The position numbers and the translations under genes are program-made. Positions 7,884-18,200 of a stretch of DNA of 37,391 bases are shown here, in pieces. The DNA is taken from NCBI GenBank assembly GCA_903910745.1, contig CAIWAO010000057.1, forward strand, positions 1 through 37,391, read 5' to 3'. The first letter of the stretch is position 1. Every line of letters starts with the position of its first letter. Below the pieces are notes generated by a model that had not been told where the DNA came from, searched no databases, and was given only the letters and a program-made list of their open reading frames with translations. Source of the DNA: an uncultured Burkholderiales bacterium. Its GTDB lineage: Bacteria > Pseudomonadota > Gammaproteobacteria > Burkholderiales > Burkholderiaceae_C.

Positions 7884-8213
7884 CTAGTTCTGTTGTTTTT
7901 TCAGATTGGTATTTATACTACTCCCATTTTCCATCTCGCGAATAAGTACTTCATCCACAGCCTCTCTCATCATGTCAGGTAATATCTTAACCAATTTAGC
8001 GCTTACGATTGCGAGAACCTGATCGGCTATTTGATGAGGGATATCTTCTTTGGGTGCTCTCAAGGTGGGTTGATTGAGAGAGTTGGCAATTTTTTGTAAA
8101 CTGTTTTTGGCCTCCATCAACAAATCATCTTTAGAAATGCTTGTAGCACCCTCAAGTGGTACCACTTCATTCAAAGTTGGAATGAGTTGATCAGGTATAG
8201 GAGGGTGAGTCAT
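7884..8213 (-). CDS. Small hypothetical protein downstream of holC (possibly DUF2486-like)
   Basis: A 109-residue soluble, acidic protein separated from holC by only 3 bp. The N-terminal half is proline-rich (MTHPPIPDQLIPTLNEVVP). The C-terminal half is predicted helical (ADQVLAIVSAKLVKILPDMMREAVDEVL), resembling short proteins encoded next to holC in Burkholderiales that are grouped as DUF2486. The family assignment is from memory of context, not a clear motif. Function unknown; a role with the polymerase chi subunit is only suggested by position. Confidence 0.55.
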   Translation of the reverse strand: MTHPPIPDQLIPTLNEVVPLEGATSISKDDLLMEAKNSLQKIANSLNQPTLRAPKEDIPHQIADQVLAIVSAKLVKILPDMMREAVDEVLIREMENGSSINTNLKKQQN

Positions 8214-8216
8214 GCT

Positions 8217-8645
8217 CTACTTTACCTCATGCTTTGAAATTGGATATCCTCTTTGAGCATAATGGCGCCAACGAAGTCTTGCTTTGACTTTGTCATTTTC
8301 CTCCAAGCCAACGATCTCAATGACACGCTCAAACTTCTCATAGCCCTGAGCCACCTCATCACCTAAGTTCAAAAGAACCTCATGATGAGGAAGTTTATCT
8401 AAGGACTCAATCGAGTCAGTTAATATGACAGGGCATAACCCAAGGTACGCTGAATCAGGGCTTGTTTGGGCATGAGGTATGAAGTCGGTTTTAGAAAAGC
8501 TCCAAAGTGCTTGGTCAAGTAACTTAATCGTATCACTCGGAGCTTTCACAACCACTTTTGCATTATTTGAATAGGCCTTTCTAATAAGTCGACAGCAATA
8601 ATCCATTTTGCTTTTTGCATTTAAGTGAAATGTAACCTCGGTCAT
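8217..8645 (-). CDS. holC: DNA polymerase III subunit chi
   Basis: A 142-residue HolC. The chi subunit joins psi in the clamp-loader complex and contacts single-strand binding protein. It starts MTEVTFHLNAKSKMDYCCRLIRKAY, the standard N terminus with the strand, the Cys-containing helix and the basic residues, followed by LDQALWSF and FIPHA, and later VILTDSI and LLNLGDEV. Length is typical for the group. It lies 28 bp downstream of pepA in the same direction, the conserved proteobacterial pepA-holC arrangement. Confidence 0.88.
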   Translation of the reverse strand: MTEVTFHLNAKSKMDYCCRLIRKAYSNNAKVVVKAPSDTIKLLDQALWSFSKTDFIPHAQTSPDSAYLGLCPVILTDSIESLDKLPHHEVLLNLGDEVAQGYEKFERVIEIVGLEENDKVKARLRWRHYAQRGYPISKHEVK

Positions 8646-8673
8646 AAAAATTCAAACTCGTGCTCTAAAGATA

Positions 8674-10221
8674 TTATTTTGCTGATTTTGGTTTCATTGC
8701 ATTCTTTGAATGCCTAAGCAAAAATTCCATCAATAAACCAACAGGTCTCCCGGTAGATCCCTTAGCGCCACCACTCTTCCAAGCGGTACCTGCAATATCC
8801 AAATGAGCCCAAGCAAAATCGTTGGCAAAACGTTGTAAGAATTTTGCAGCTGTAACGCTTCCCGCTGCTCTATCACCCACGTTGGCTACATCTGCAAAAT
8901 TAGACTTTAACGCCTCAGCATATTCATCATCCAAAGGCATGCGCCAGCAGGTATCGAGTGAATCCTCACCTGCTTTTTCTAATGCACTTGCGAGTGTATC
9001 GTTGTTTGAAAATAGTCCACTTCGGACGTGCCCTAAAGCGATAACGCATGCACCAGTCAGCGTAGCAATATCGATTACAGCTTTAGGTTTAAACCGTTTT
9101 GCATACGTCAAAGCGTCGCACAGTATCAGCCTTCCTTCTGCGTCCGTGTTTAATATCTCTATTGTTTGCCCGCTCATGCTGGTCACGACATCTCCGGGCT
9201 TTACGGCTCCACCATCAGGCATATTTTCGCAAGTAGGGATCAGACCCACGACGTGCAAATCTGCTGGCTTTAAAACAGACAACGATTTAAAAACACCTAA
9301 CACGCTCGCGGCTCCGCACATGTCAAACTTCATTTCGTCCATGCCGGCACCGGGTTTTAAAGAAATTCCTCCGGTGTCAAAAGTAATACCCTTACCGATC
9401 AAAACGATTGGCTCCGAGGTCTTTGCCCTTGCTCCCCTGTACTCCATAGAAATAAAACGCAGTGGCTCAGAGGAGCCCTGAGAAACAGACATGAATGACC
9501 CCATTCCTAATTTTTCAACCTCCTTTGGGCCCATTACATTGACTTTGATACCAGAGGTTTTACCTAGGTTTTGAGCAACTTGCCCAAGGTGCGTGGGGGT
9601 TGCGTAATTAGGAGGCCTGTTACCCCACTCTTTGGCCAACTCGACTCCTTCGCAAAGTGCTGTGACCTCATCAAATACGTTCTTGCTAGAAACCAATTTG
9701 GCGCTAGCCCCAGCCAAAGTCACGGATATCAAACCAGCCGAAGAGCTTGAATCAGGATTTTTTGAGGTTTTAGAGTGTTCTGTTTTCGCACTGGGTTTAG
9801 TCTTTGTATAAAGATAGAGTGAATCCGTGACGGCGATGATTGAATTTCTAATGGCTTTATCAAATTCAGTGAAAGAATCATCAAAATATACAGTGACTTC
9901 CTTGTACTTAAGGGATTTGATACTGGAGAAACATGTATTGACGGCCTTTCGGATTTGAGCGGCAGACCCGTCCCCCACCCCAAGCAACATGATACGCTTA
10001 GCTTGAACATGTAATGGCTTTAGGATAAGTAGGGTTTTACCTGTTTTTGCCTCAAATGATTCTTCTGCTTGAATAGAGCTCAAATATTGCGACAATACAG
10101 GGATTGGACTGGATTTGGAAGTAGTTGCTTTTTGAACACCAGATTTAACTGCTATCACCATCAAATCAGTCTTGTGGGTTAAAGCAGTCGAATGGGTCAG
10201 TGTTTTTAAATCAAAGTTCAT
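8674..10221 (-). CDS. pepA: Leucyl aminopeptidase (M17 family)
   Basis: A 515-residue M17 aminopeptidase, removing N-terminal residues with two bound metal ions in a hexamer; in some bacteria it also acts as a DNA-binding protein. Metal and catalytic residues are all present: Lys277 and Asp282 in GKGITFDTGG, Lys289, Asp300, and Asp360, Glu362 and Arg364 in NTDAEGRL. A hydrophilic Lys/Ser-rich linker (about 140-162) separates the N-terminal domain from the catalytic one. The ATG has TAAGGAAT upstream. It is divergent from lptF with only 24 bp between the start codons. Confidence 0.95.
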   Translation of the reverse strand: MNFDLKTLTHSTALTHKTDLMVIAVKSGVQKATTSKSSPIPVLSQYLSSIQAEESFEAKTGKTLLILKPLHVQAKRIMLLGVGDGSAAQIRKAVNTCFSSIKSLKYKEVTVYFDDSFTEFDKAIRNSIIAVTDSLYLYTKTKPSAKTEHSKTSKNPDSSSSAGLISVTLAGASAKLVSSKNVFDEVTALCEGVELAKEWGNRPPNYATPTHLGQVAQNLGKTSGIKVNVMGPKEVEKLGMGSFMSVSQGSSEPLRFISMEYRGARAKTSEPIVLIGKGITFDTGGISLKPGAGMDEMKFDMCGAASVLGVFKSLSVLKPADLHVVGLIPTCENMPDGGAVKPGDVVTSMSGQTIEILNTDAEGRLILCDALTYAKRFKPKAVIDIATLTGACVIALGHVRSGLFSNNDTLASALEKAGEDSLDTCWRMPLDDEYAEALKSNFADVANVGDRAAGSVTAAKFLQRFANDFAWAHLDIAGTAWKSGGAKGSTGRPVGLLMEFLLRHSKNAMKPKSAK

Positions 10222-10245
10222 AATTAAGTAATTCCTTAAGCAAAC

Positions 10246-11370
10246 ATGTTATTTCAATCTTCAATCAGACGAGAATTGTCTCGCAGTTTTGGCGCCACAG
10301 TGGTCATTTTGGTGACCATTGTGGTCACCATTATGTTGATTCGCACTCTTGGTCAAGCCTCAAAAGGGAGTGTGAACCCCTCTGAAGTGTCCTTGGTACT
10401 GGCTTACACCATCATGGGCAACCTCTCTATCTTACTAGCACTTAGTTTGTTTATCGCATGTGTGGGTACATTATCCCGAATTTATAGGGACAGTGAGATG
10501 GTAGTTTGGCTAAGTTGCGGCCAAGGGATTGGGAGTTTTTTCAAGCCCATGATTGGATTTGCATTCCCCACACTTGTTTTAATTGCTGGACTATCCCTTT
10601 TTGTCTGGCCCTGGTCAAATCAGAAAATCCAAGAACTTGTCGATCGATTTGAAAAAAGGGGTGACCTAGAGCGGGTTACGCCCGGCCAATTTCAAGAATC
10701 TGCAAATGGACAAAGGGTATTCTTTATAGATAAAGCCTCTACCGTTAAAGGCCAGGGTAACAATGTGTTCATTGCTACTAAAGAGGGTGATAAACAAACA
10801 ATGACCACGGCTCTTCACGGTCACATTGAGAATAAACAAACAGGGGAAAAATTCTTAATCTTAAATAACGGACAGCAATTGATCTACTCCAATACCGGAG
10901 AAACTCTGAAATTAAGTGAATTTCAAGAATACGGAGCCCAAATCGGCAAGACAGACCTTAACATCGGGCAACCCGTACCAAGAGCCTTGGACACCTTGTT
11001 CTTAGTTTTGAATCCAAGTGCGCAAAACTCCTCAGAACTGGTGTTTCGAATCGGATTGGTATTCACATCCTTCAACCTGATAGTGATCTCTCTAGCACTA
11101 GCAAGCGTCAATCCCAGGGCAGGCAAGAGCGCCCCCTTGATGCTCGCGCTCTTTACTTTTATTGCTTATTTTAATTTGGTAAATATTGGGAAAAACTACA
11201 GCGAAGCCGGTAAGGCATCCCCCTTTATGATGTTGATTTTCCATTTTTTTATTCTATTACTGGCTGCCACGTGGTTGACTGCTAGGCACAAAAATTGGAG
11301 CTTTTTCAATTTGCGAGCTCACTTTTCAGGCTTTTCTAAAAAAATAACAAGGAACTCACCTGAATTATGA
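10246..11370 (+). CDS. lptF: LPS export ABC transporter permease LptF
   Basis: A 374-residue inner-membrane permease of the LptB2FG complex, which extracts LPS from the inner membrane and drives it along the periplasmic Lpt bridge. It starts LFQSSIRRELSRSFGATVVIL, the standard amphipathic start plus first helix, followed by further helices, a large periplasmic beta-jellyroll (about 125-240, with RVFFIDKAS and KFLILNNGQQL strands), and C-terminal helices. The DSEMVVWLSCG coupling segment near residues 83-93 matches the family. The last four bases overlap the lptG start (ATGA). The promoter must lie within pepA coding DNA, given the 24-bp divergent gap. Confidence 0.93.
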   Translation: MLFQSSIRRELSRSFGATVVILVTIVVTIMLIRTLGQASKGSVNPSEVSLVLAYTIMGNLSILLALSLFIACVGTLSRIYRDSEMVVWLSCGQGIGSFFKPMIGFAFPTLVLIAGLSLFVWPWSNQKIQELVDRFEKRGDLERVTPGQFQESANGQRVFFIDKASTVKGQGNNVFIATKEGDKQTMTTALHGHIENKQTGEKFLILNNGQQLIYSNTGETLKLSEFQEYGAQIGKTDLNIGQPVPRALDTLFLVLNPSAQNSSELVFRIGLVFTSFNLIVISLALASVNPRAGKSAPLMLALFTFIAYFNLVNIGKNYSEAGKASPFMMLIFHFFILLLAATWLTARHKNWSFFNLRAHFSGFSKKITRNSPEL

Positions 11371-12662
11371 AAACTTGGCAAAAGTGGGTCTACAGCGAAG
11401 TTCTTACTGCAGTATCCTTCATCACTTTAGGGTTTGTGGGGCTTTTTTTCTTCTTCGACTTTGTTGATGAACTTCAATGGGTCAGAGGGTCTCAACCTGG
11501 AGGCTACCAGGTCTCACATGCACTTATTTTTGTAGCCCTAAATATTCCTAACCATTTGTACGAATTACTACCCATAACAGTTTTAATAGGCAGTATTTAT
11601 GTACTCTCAAGAATGGCTCAAACCTCTGAATTCACAATTCTGCGAACCAGCGGGTTAGGGCCCGTTTTGGCACTTAAGAGCCTTATCGGTTTGGGCTTGG
11701 CATTTTCTTTAGTAACTTTTGTCGTGGGTGACTATCTTTCCCCCGCAAGTGACAGGTATGCTCAATTGCTGAAATCACGCTTTCTTGGTCAAATTACGGT
11801 TGGTCATACAGGTGCGTGGTTAAAAGAAAAACAAAGCTATACCAATGAAGCAGTTAACGTAGGAGCTTTAACGCCAGATGGTCAGATGAGTGGGGTAAGG
11901 ATATTTGAGTTTGATAATCAAGGAAGGTTGATATCCCTTACCCTAGCGAAACATGCAGAGTTTGAATCAAATCAAAGTGCTTGGATCCTAAGGAATGTGC
12001 AAAGAGATGAATTCACACCTCAATCCGCTGAATTTAACGAAAAATCACTTAATACAGGGCCAAGGGATGAATCGCAAATTACTACAAATAAAACAAAGGC
12101 TATTGAAGCCCATACAGTATCAAAAAACTCTGCTCCCCAATCTAGCCAAGTAGAGCAATTAAGCGCTAAGGAAATACAAAATTTATCTAATAATTTGCAT
12201 ATAGATTCCTCAAAGCTCGTAAAGCCTGCATTAAGAACCCAACAGGCTGAATTTAGATGGCCCAATAGCATTACACAAGAAATGGTCTCAGTGGCTCTGC
12301 TTAAGCCTGATCGTATGGGTATTCTTGATCTATTTAGTTATATTCAACATTTAAATTTAAACTCTCAATCCTCACAGAGGTATGAAATTGAATTTTGGAA
12401 GAAGCTCTTTTACCCTATAAGTTGCCTAGTGATGATGGTACTGGCTTTGCCTTTTGCCTACCTACACTTTAGAAGTGGAAACATCACTAGTTTCGTTTTC
12501 TTTGGGGTAATGATCGGTATTAGTTTTTTCTTACTCAACAACGTATTCGGATACATTGGAAACATCAATCAGTGGGCTCCCTGGTTCGCTGCGGCGGCGC
12601 CGGGGCTTATTTATACCCTTTTCTCACTAACTGCCTTTGGTTGGTTGGTCATTAGACAATGA
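11367..12662 (+). CDS. lptG: LPS export ABC transporter permease LptG, with an extra hydrophilic insertion
   Basis: Second permease of LptB2FG, paralogous to LptF. It starts WQKWVYSEVLTAVSFITLGF; LYELLPITVLIGSIYVLS and TSEFTILRTSG mark the family's coupling region. It is 431 residues, longer than the usual 350-390. The excess is a Ser/Thr/Asn/Gln-rich stretch at about residues 225-285 in the periplasmic jellyroll, between ESNQSAWILRNV and the AEFRWPNSITQEM strand. C-terminal helices (FYPISCLVMMVLALPFAYL onward) are intact, so the protein should be functional. It overlaps both lptF and cbiX by 4 bp (ATGA each). Confidence 0.92.
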   Translation: MKTWQKWVYSEVLTAVSFITLGFVGLFFFFDFVDELQWVRGSQPGGYQVSHALIFVALNIPNHLYELLPITVLIGSIYVLSRMAQTSEFTILRTSGLGPVLALKSLIGLGLAFSLVTFVVGDYLSPASDRYAQLLKSRFLGQITVGHTGAWLKEKQSYTNEAVNVGALTPDGQMSGVRIFEFDNQGRLISLTLAKHAEFESNQSAWILRNVQRDEFTPQSAEFNEKSLNTGPRDESQITTNKTKAIEAHTVSKNSAPQSSQVEQLSAKEIQNLSNNLHIDSSKLVKPALRTQQAEFRWPNSITQEMVSVALLKPDRMGILDLFSYIQHLNLNSQSSQRYEIEFWKKLFYPISCLVMMVLALPFAYLHFRSGNITSFVFFGVMIGISFFLLNNVFGYIGNINQWAPWFAAAAPGLIYTLFSLTAFGWLVIRQ

Positions 12663-13045
12663 AAGCAATTATTTTATTTGCCCACGGCTCCAGAGACCCC
12701 TTGTGGCACGGTCCAATCAAATCCATTGCCAACCGGATTGGGCAAAAGAACTCAACTACGCCTGTACGCTGCGCATACTTGGAGCTCACTCAGCCCACAT
12801 TACATGAGTCTGCAGCTGAATTGGTGCAACTCGGCTGTACAGAGTTGCAAATCACGCCCCTTTTCCTAGGGGTCGGTAAACACGCCAGAGAAGATCTTCC
12901 TTTGTTGGTTGATCAGCTCAAAATATCTTTTCCCAACATAATGATCAACTGCGCCCCCTCTGTGGGTGAGGATCCTAGAGTGCTTGATCTCATAGCTGAT
13001 GTGGCACTAAATCCAGCATCAAATTTGACATCAAAGGTAGTTTGA
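12659..13045 (+). CDS. cbiX: Sirohydrochlorin chelatase, CbiX/SirB type (short form)
   Basis: A 128-residue short-form CbiX, which inserts a metal into sirohydrochlorin; the iron product is siroheme. The start IILFAHGSRDP supplies His9, and GVGKHAREDLP supplies His75, the two expected metal-site His residues. The length matches the small homodimeric form. It overlaps lptG by 4 bp, so it is translated from the lpt message, yet the functional link is with the siroheme enzyme at 25850 and with cysB just downstream. Whether the metal is iron or cobalt cannot be read from the sequence; the sulfur-assimilation genes favour iron. Confidence 0.87.
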   Translation: MKAIILFAHGSRDPLWHGPIKSIANRIGQKNSTTPVRCAYLELTQPTLHESAAELVQLGCTELQITPLFLGVGKHAREDLPLLVDQLKISFPNIMINCAPSVGEDPRVLDLIADVALNPASNLTSKVV

Positions 13046-13118
13046 TTCAAGTCGCACCGTCATGACCTAACATCATAAGGAGAGCGTCTCTTATGTGTTT
13101 ATTGATATAATATCTTGC

Positions 13119-14039
13119 ATGAATTTGCACCAATTTAAGTTTATCCAAGAGGCCGTTCGCAGAGATCTCAATTTAACTGAAGTCGCGCGGGTCTTGCACA
13201 CATCTCAGCCTGGAGTCTCCAAAGCCATACTCGAATTAGAGGAGGAGCTTGGTATCGAGGTCTTTACGCGTCACGGTAAGCGTCTTAAGCGCATTACTGA
13301 GCCAGGCCAGCATGTTTTAAATAGTATTGAGATCATTTTGCGTGAGGTGAACAACCTTAAACACATTGGTGAACAATACAGTGCAGAGGATAGTGGCACA
13401 TTATCAATTGCCACCACCCACACTCAGGCAAGATATGTCTTACCAATGCCCGTCGCCAACTTACGAAACAAATACCCAAAAATAAATGTAAGCCTACACC
13501 AAGGCTCCCCAAGTGATGTAGCCAAAATGGTCTTAGAGGAGAATGCCGAAATTGGGATAGCAACTGAGTCCTTGGTTGATTACAGTGAGCTTGCGACTAT
13601 TCCCTGTTACGAGTGGCAACACGTTTTGGTAATTCCACCACAACACCCTTTACTGGAGATCGCAGAAATAAAACTAGAGGATTTGGCTGAACACCCCATT
13701 ATTACCTATCACCCTTCTTTCACAGGCCGAACAAGAATTGATCAAGCCTTTTCAGCAAAGCATTTAAGCCCTCGAATTGCTCTTGAAGCCATCGATTCTG
13801 ATGTTATAAAAACATACGTCAGACTTGGGCTTGGGGTTGGGATAGTTGCCGAAATGGCAATGAAAGAAACAGTTGATAATGATCTTATTGTGCGACCTGG
13901 TGGCTCTTTGTTTGGGACCAACATAGCAAGACTTGCATTCAAAAAAGGTTCCTATTTAAGAGACTTTGTTTATGAGTTTGCAATTCTTTTAAATCCAACA
14001 CTGACCAAAGAATCAATCAATAAAGTCTTAAGCTCTTAA
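13119..14039 (+). CDS. cysB: LysR-family regulator CysB
   Basis: A 306-residue LysR-type regulator. The start ATG 13119 gives MNLHQFKFIQEAVRRDLNLTEVARVLHTSQPGVSKAI, almost the signature CysB N terminus with its winged helix-turn-helix; the GTG at 13095 would add eight atypical residues. The effector domain keeps TTHTQARYVLP (the Thr/Gln sulfate or O-acetylserine pocket region), QGSPSDVAKMV and GLGVGIVAEMAM. CysB activates sulfate and sulfite assimilation when N-acetylserine or O-acetylserine accumulates. Its likely local target is the cysI region at 25850. TATAAT occurs at 13106-13111, 7 bp before the ATG, but a -35 is not evident. Confidence 0.9.
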   Translation: MNLHQFKFIQEAVRRDLNLTEVARVLHTSQPGVSKAILELEEELGIEVFTRHGKRLKRITEPGQHVLNSIEIILREVNNLKHIGEQYSAEDSGTLSIATTHTQARYVLPMPVANLRNKYPKINVSLHQGSPSDVAKMVLEENAEIGIATESLVDYSELATIPCYEWQHVLVIPPQHPLLEIAEIKLEDLAEHPIITYHPSFTGRTRIDQAFSAKHLSPRIALEAIDSDVIKTYVRLGLGVGIVAEMAMKETVDNDLIVRPGGSLFGTNIARLAFKKGSYLRDFVYEFAILLNPTLTKESINKVLSS

Positions 14040-14073
14040 ATATTTTCTCACCGCTAAACACACTATTCAATTC

Positions 14074-15234
14074 ATGACTCCGCACTTAGAAACAAAGCTC
14101 CCCAAAATAGGGACAACTATTTTTACGGTAATGTCTGCGCTCGCACAAGAAAACAATGCCGTTAATTTGGGGCAAGGATTTCCTGATTTTCATTGCGACC
14201 CCAAATTGGTAGACGCTGTCAGTACCGCCATGAATCAGGGGTTAAATCAATATCCATCGATGCTTGGTGTTCTAGAGTTGCGCAATGAAATTGCCAAGAA
14301 AATTCAAACACTTTATTCTAAAAACTATGATCCTGTCACTGAGATAACCGTGACCGCAGGAGCTACCCAGGCTATTTTGAATGCAGTTCTGGCAATCGTC
14401 AGACCAGGTGATGAGGTGATCGTTCTAGAGCCTTGTTATGATAGTTACGTACCCAATATAGACATGGCAGGGGGCACTGTCGTAGCGGTTCCTTTAACAC
14501 CGGGTACTTTTAGACCTGACTTTGAGAAAATAAGGGCTGCGATCACGAGTAAAACTCGAGCAATTATCGTTAACTCTCCCCATAACCCAAGCGCAACTGT
14601 TTGGACGGATGAGGAGATGAAAAAACTCGAGCAACTTCTAAGTGGTACTGAAATATTCCTCATCAGTGATGAGGTATATGAGCATATGGTTTTCAGTCCC
14701 CTTAAGCATTTAAGTGCAGCCAGTTATCAAGGTCTTGCTGAGCGCGCATTTATCATCTCAAGTTTTGGTAAAACCTACCACGTTACGGGCTGGAAGGTGG
14801 CTTACTGTGCAGCCCCCCCCACCCTTACCCAGGAATTTCGCAAAGTTCATCAGTTTAATGTCTTTACGGTCAACACCCCAGTGCAACACGGCTTGGCCAA
14901 ATATATGCAAGACCCGACTCCCTATCTAGAGTTGCCCGCTTTTTATCAACGAAAAAGAGATTTATTTAGATATGGTCTTGAACGAACTCACTTTAAACTA
15001 CTCCCCTCAGAGGGGAGCTATTTCCAGTGCGCAAGCATTGAGGATTTAAAAGTTTCGGAGAAGAACTTAAGCGAAGCTGATTTTTGCAAATGGCTCACGA
15101 CAGAGATTGGTGTGGCCGCTATACCCTTGTCCGCCTTTTACGCTGAGGCATTTGATCAAAGAACGATCCGTTTTTGTTTTGCAAAAAAAGATGAGACTTT
15201 AAATAGGGCGCTAGAGAGACTTGCTAAGCTTTAA
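14074..15234 (+). CDS. PLP-dependent class I aminotransferase, methionine/kynurenine aminotransferase-like (YbdL type)
   Basis: A 386-residue fold-type I aminotransferase. The N terminus KIGTTIFTVMSALAQENNAVNLGQGFPDF is characteristic of the YbdL/KAT group, which transaminates methionine or aromatic amino acids with 2-oxo acids. It keeps TAGATQAIL (phosphate binding), NSPHNPSA (Asn), SDEVYEH (Asp/Tyr) and the PLP Lys233 in SSFGKTYHVTGWK. The carboxylate Arg is in TIRFCFAKK near the C terminus. It lies 34 bp after cysB in the same direction, and a link to sulfur amino acids is plausible. The exact substrate is not determinable. Confidence 0.88.
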   Translation: MTPHLETKLPKIGTTIFTVMSALAQENNAVNLGQGFPDFHCDPKLVDAVSTAMNQGLNQYPSMLGVLELRNEIAKKIQTLYSKNYDPVTEITVTAGATQAILNAVLAIVRPGDEVIVLEPCYDSYVPNIDMAGGTVVAVPLTPGTFRPDFEKIRAAITSKTRAIIVNSPHNPSATVWTDEEMKKLEQLLSGTEIFLISDEVYEHMVFSPLKHLSAASYQGLAERAFIISSFGKTYHVTGWKVAYCAAPPTLTQEFRKVHQFNVFTVNTPVQHGLAKYMQDPTPYLELPAFYQRKRDLFRYGLERTHFKLLPSEGSYFQCASIEDLKVSEKNLSEADFCKWLTTEIGVAAIPLSAFYAEAFDQRTIRFCFAKKDETLNRALERLAKL

Positions 15235-15251
15235 GGTAAGGCAAATACAAT

Positions 15252-18200
15252 CTATCCTTTGAGTTGAGTCCAAGCTTTTTCTAATCTTTTTACGCTTACC
15301 GGTTGTGGCGTTTTAAGCTCCTGGGCAAACAAACTCACGCGTAACTCCTCTAACAACCACCTGAACTCGCTGAGCCTTGAGTCGGGTACTCCCTTTCTAG
15401 CAGTCCATTCTCGCCAAAATTGCTGCTCCAACACAGCAATTTGTTTCATCCTGTCAAGGTCACGTGCCGGATCTGCCCTAAATTTATCGAGCCTTAAGAA
15501 GACCGCTTTTAAATACCTCGGAAATTGTTGTAACTGAGAGTAAGGCGTATCGAGCAAAAAATTCTTATGCATCAATCTTTGAAGTTGAATTGCAATGTCG
15601 CCTTGTGCTTGAGCGCCTACACCTGTGTCTTTTAATTTACGAGCAGATGCACAAAACTCTGTGAGCAGTGTTTGTACCAAGCGAGATATCTCTGTGGTGA
15701 TCAAAGTTAACCTTGTACGACCCTCGACTAATCTTTGCTCAAACTGAGTGGAGTTTATTGGCCATGGATCCATCATAAAAGCCCTATCAAGTGCCAGGTC
15801 CATTATCTGGGGTTTCAAGATCTCTATTGTCATTGCAGTACTTGAATTTGCGCCCCCTTTTGTCGGCTCAGACTTTAATGCACTTTCTAAGTTCTTCATT
15901 GATTGAACAAAATTAAGTACGATTGGAGATGCGAGCTCCGCATTATTTTTTTCTAAATATTTAATAGAGTCTTTGACTTGGAGCGCAAAAAGTTTTCTCA
16001 AACCTGCCTTGTGCTTTGCTTTGGCAATGCTGGGTTCATCAAAAACTTCAACTCTCACACTAAAGCCTTCATCGATCAAGGCAGGGAAACCAACTAATGT
16101 TTGATCCCCTTTGCTTAACTCCAAAAGCTCAGGAAGTTCACCAAAACTCCACTGAGTAAACGCACCCTCAAATGGACTAGGTTGTTGCACACTTGCCTGG
16201 AGGACTGCGGACTCAGAGGCAAAGGTGTCCCTCGTATTTAGTCCTCTATCTTTTATCATTTCACCAAAAACGCCTCCAGCTCCACTTCTACCCCCAGGCG
16301 GTTTGATAACGTCATTTTGCGGATTTTGTAAATTACCCTTTGTAGCATTTGTTTTTAAATTATTTATGGAGTCAAATTGACTCTGATGTGGATCAACTCC
16401 GTAGTTCTTTGTTTTCAAACTTGCAAGAGCCTGAAAAGCACCCCTAGCCTGCGCACCGAGCTCGGCTTTCAAAGATCCAAGGTTTCTGCCCATCGCGAGC
16501 TGACGCCCTGCATCACCCTCCACCTTGAAATTCATGAAGTGATGGGGTGCAAGCATTTCTAATTTGAAATCACCCCTTTTAATTTCGACCTGCGTTTGTG
16601 AGACTACAAGCTTGACCATCGCATCTATCAGCGATCCAACAGCGAAGACGCCTTCTTTACTCAATTCATTGGCAAACCGTTCTGCGGTATCCGGTAAAGG
16701 TACCAGCCGAGCTCGAGGTTTTTGATGTAAGCTCTTCAGTAGAGCTAGTATTTTCTCTTTAAGCATCCCAGGAACAAGCCACTCCGCGCGTTCCTCGCTG
16801 ATTTGGTTCAACACAAAAAGAGGTACCCCAACGGTGATTCCGTCTCGAACGTCTGCGGGTTCATGAAGGTACGTTGCTGAACAGTCAACACCACCTAGCT
16901 TTACAACTTTTGGAAAAGCATCCGTAGTAACGCCCTGCGCCTCGTGACGCATCAACTCCTCTTGCGTAAGATATAAAAGAGGCTGGGAACTCCTTTGTGA
17001 CTCTTCTTTGTACCAACGCTCAAGCGTTATCGCATTAAAAACATTTGAAGGAATTTTTTGATCGTAATACGCAAAAATAAGTGCTTCATCAACCAGTACA
17101 TCTTGCCGCCTTGATTTATGCTCTAGTTCCTCAACTTTCCTTATCATTTTTTGATTGGCGGCGATAAATGGTAAAGCCCCAAGCCACTGCCCCTCAACCA
17201 AACCTTGCCTGATAAATATTTCCCTTGCACCAACCATGTCAACGCGAGCATAGGGAACACGCCTACCGCTATAAACGAGTAAGCCGTATAAGGTGGCTCG
17301 CTCAAACGCAATAACCTCTGATTTACGGATGTCGAATTTAGGATCTAATAATTGTCTTTTCAACAAATGCTCGCCCAAACTCTCCAACCACAATGGGTCA
17401 ATCGATGCCATCCCACGGCCAAATAGACGAGTCGTCTCTACCAGCTCAGCACAAACAACCCATTTAGGAGCCTTTTTGGTTAAATGTGCGCCAGGATGGC
17501 GGTAAAACTTAATCCCCCTTGCTCCGAGATAAAAATCTTGTTCATCGCTTTTAAATCCGATATTGCCCATCAGTCCACTAAGCAAAGATTGGTGCAACTG
17601 CTCATAAGTTGGAGACTCAGTATTGAGGCGCCATTTTTGTTCTTTAATCAGGAGCAATAACTGAGAGTAAACGTCTCTCCACTCTCTAAGTCTTCTGACG
17701 CTTAGGAAATTTTGTTTTAGTAGGTTTTCGTATTGTCTGTTGGTGAGTTTGTGTGTTTTGCTACCACTTGGGTCTACAGTGGTCCCTCGTTGCTCGTTTA
17801 CCCAATTCCATATTTTTAGGTATCCATTGAACTCGCTTCGCTCATCTCTGAATTTGACATGCGCTGAGTCTGCAGCACCTTGTTGCTCGAGGGGGCGGTC
17901 TCTTACGTCTTGGACACTTAGAGCGGATGCAACGATCAACACCTCAGACAATGCCCCCTTGCTCCTGGCCTCCAAAATCATCCTACCTATACGCGGGTCA
18001 AGGGGTAATTTGGCTAATTCTGAACCCACACGGGTCAGGCCTAAATCCTCATCAATGGCGCCTAACTCGCTGAGTAATTGATACCCATCTGAAATAGCTT
18101 TAGGCCTTGGGGCTTCAAGAAAAGGAAACTCCTCTACGGATCCAAAACGTAAAGACTTAAGTCTCAAGATTACGCTTGCCAATGAGCTCCTTAATATCTC

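Noticed and set aside
8822-9481. 219-codon open frame on the plus strand
   Set aside because: It lies wholly antisense to pepA, and its composition (Ser/Pro/Ala-rich) is what the complementary strand of a conserved coding region gives; no recognisable domain.
13106-13111. TATAAT 7 bp before cysB, suggesting a leaderless transcript
   Set aside because: No matching -35 at 16-18 bp, and cysB probably also receives transcription from cbiX; the motif alone is not enough.
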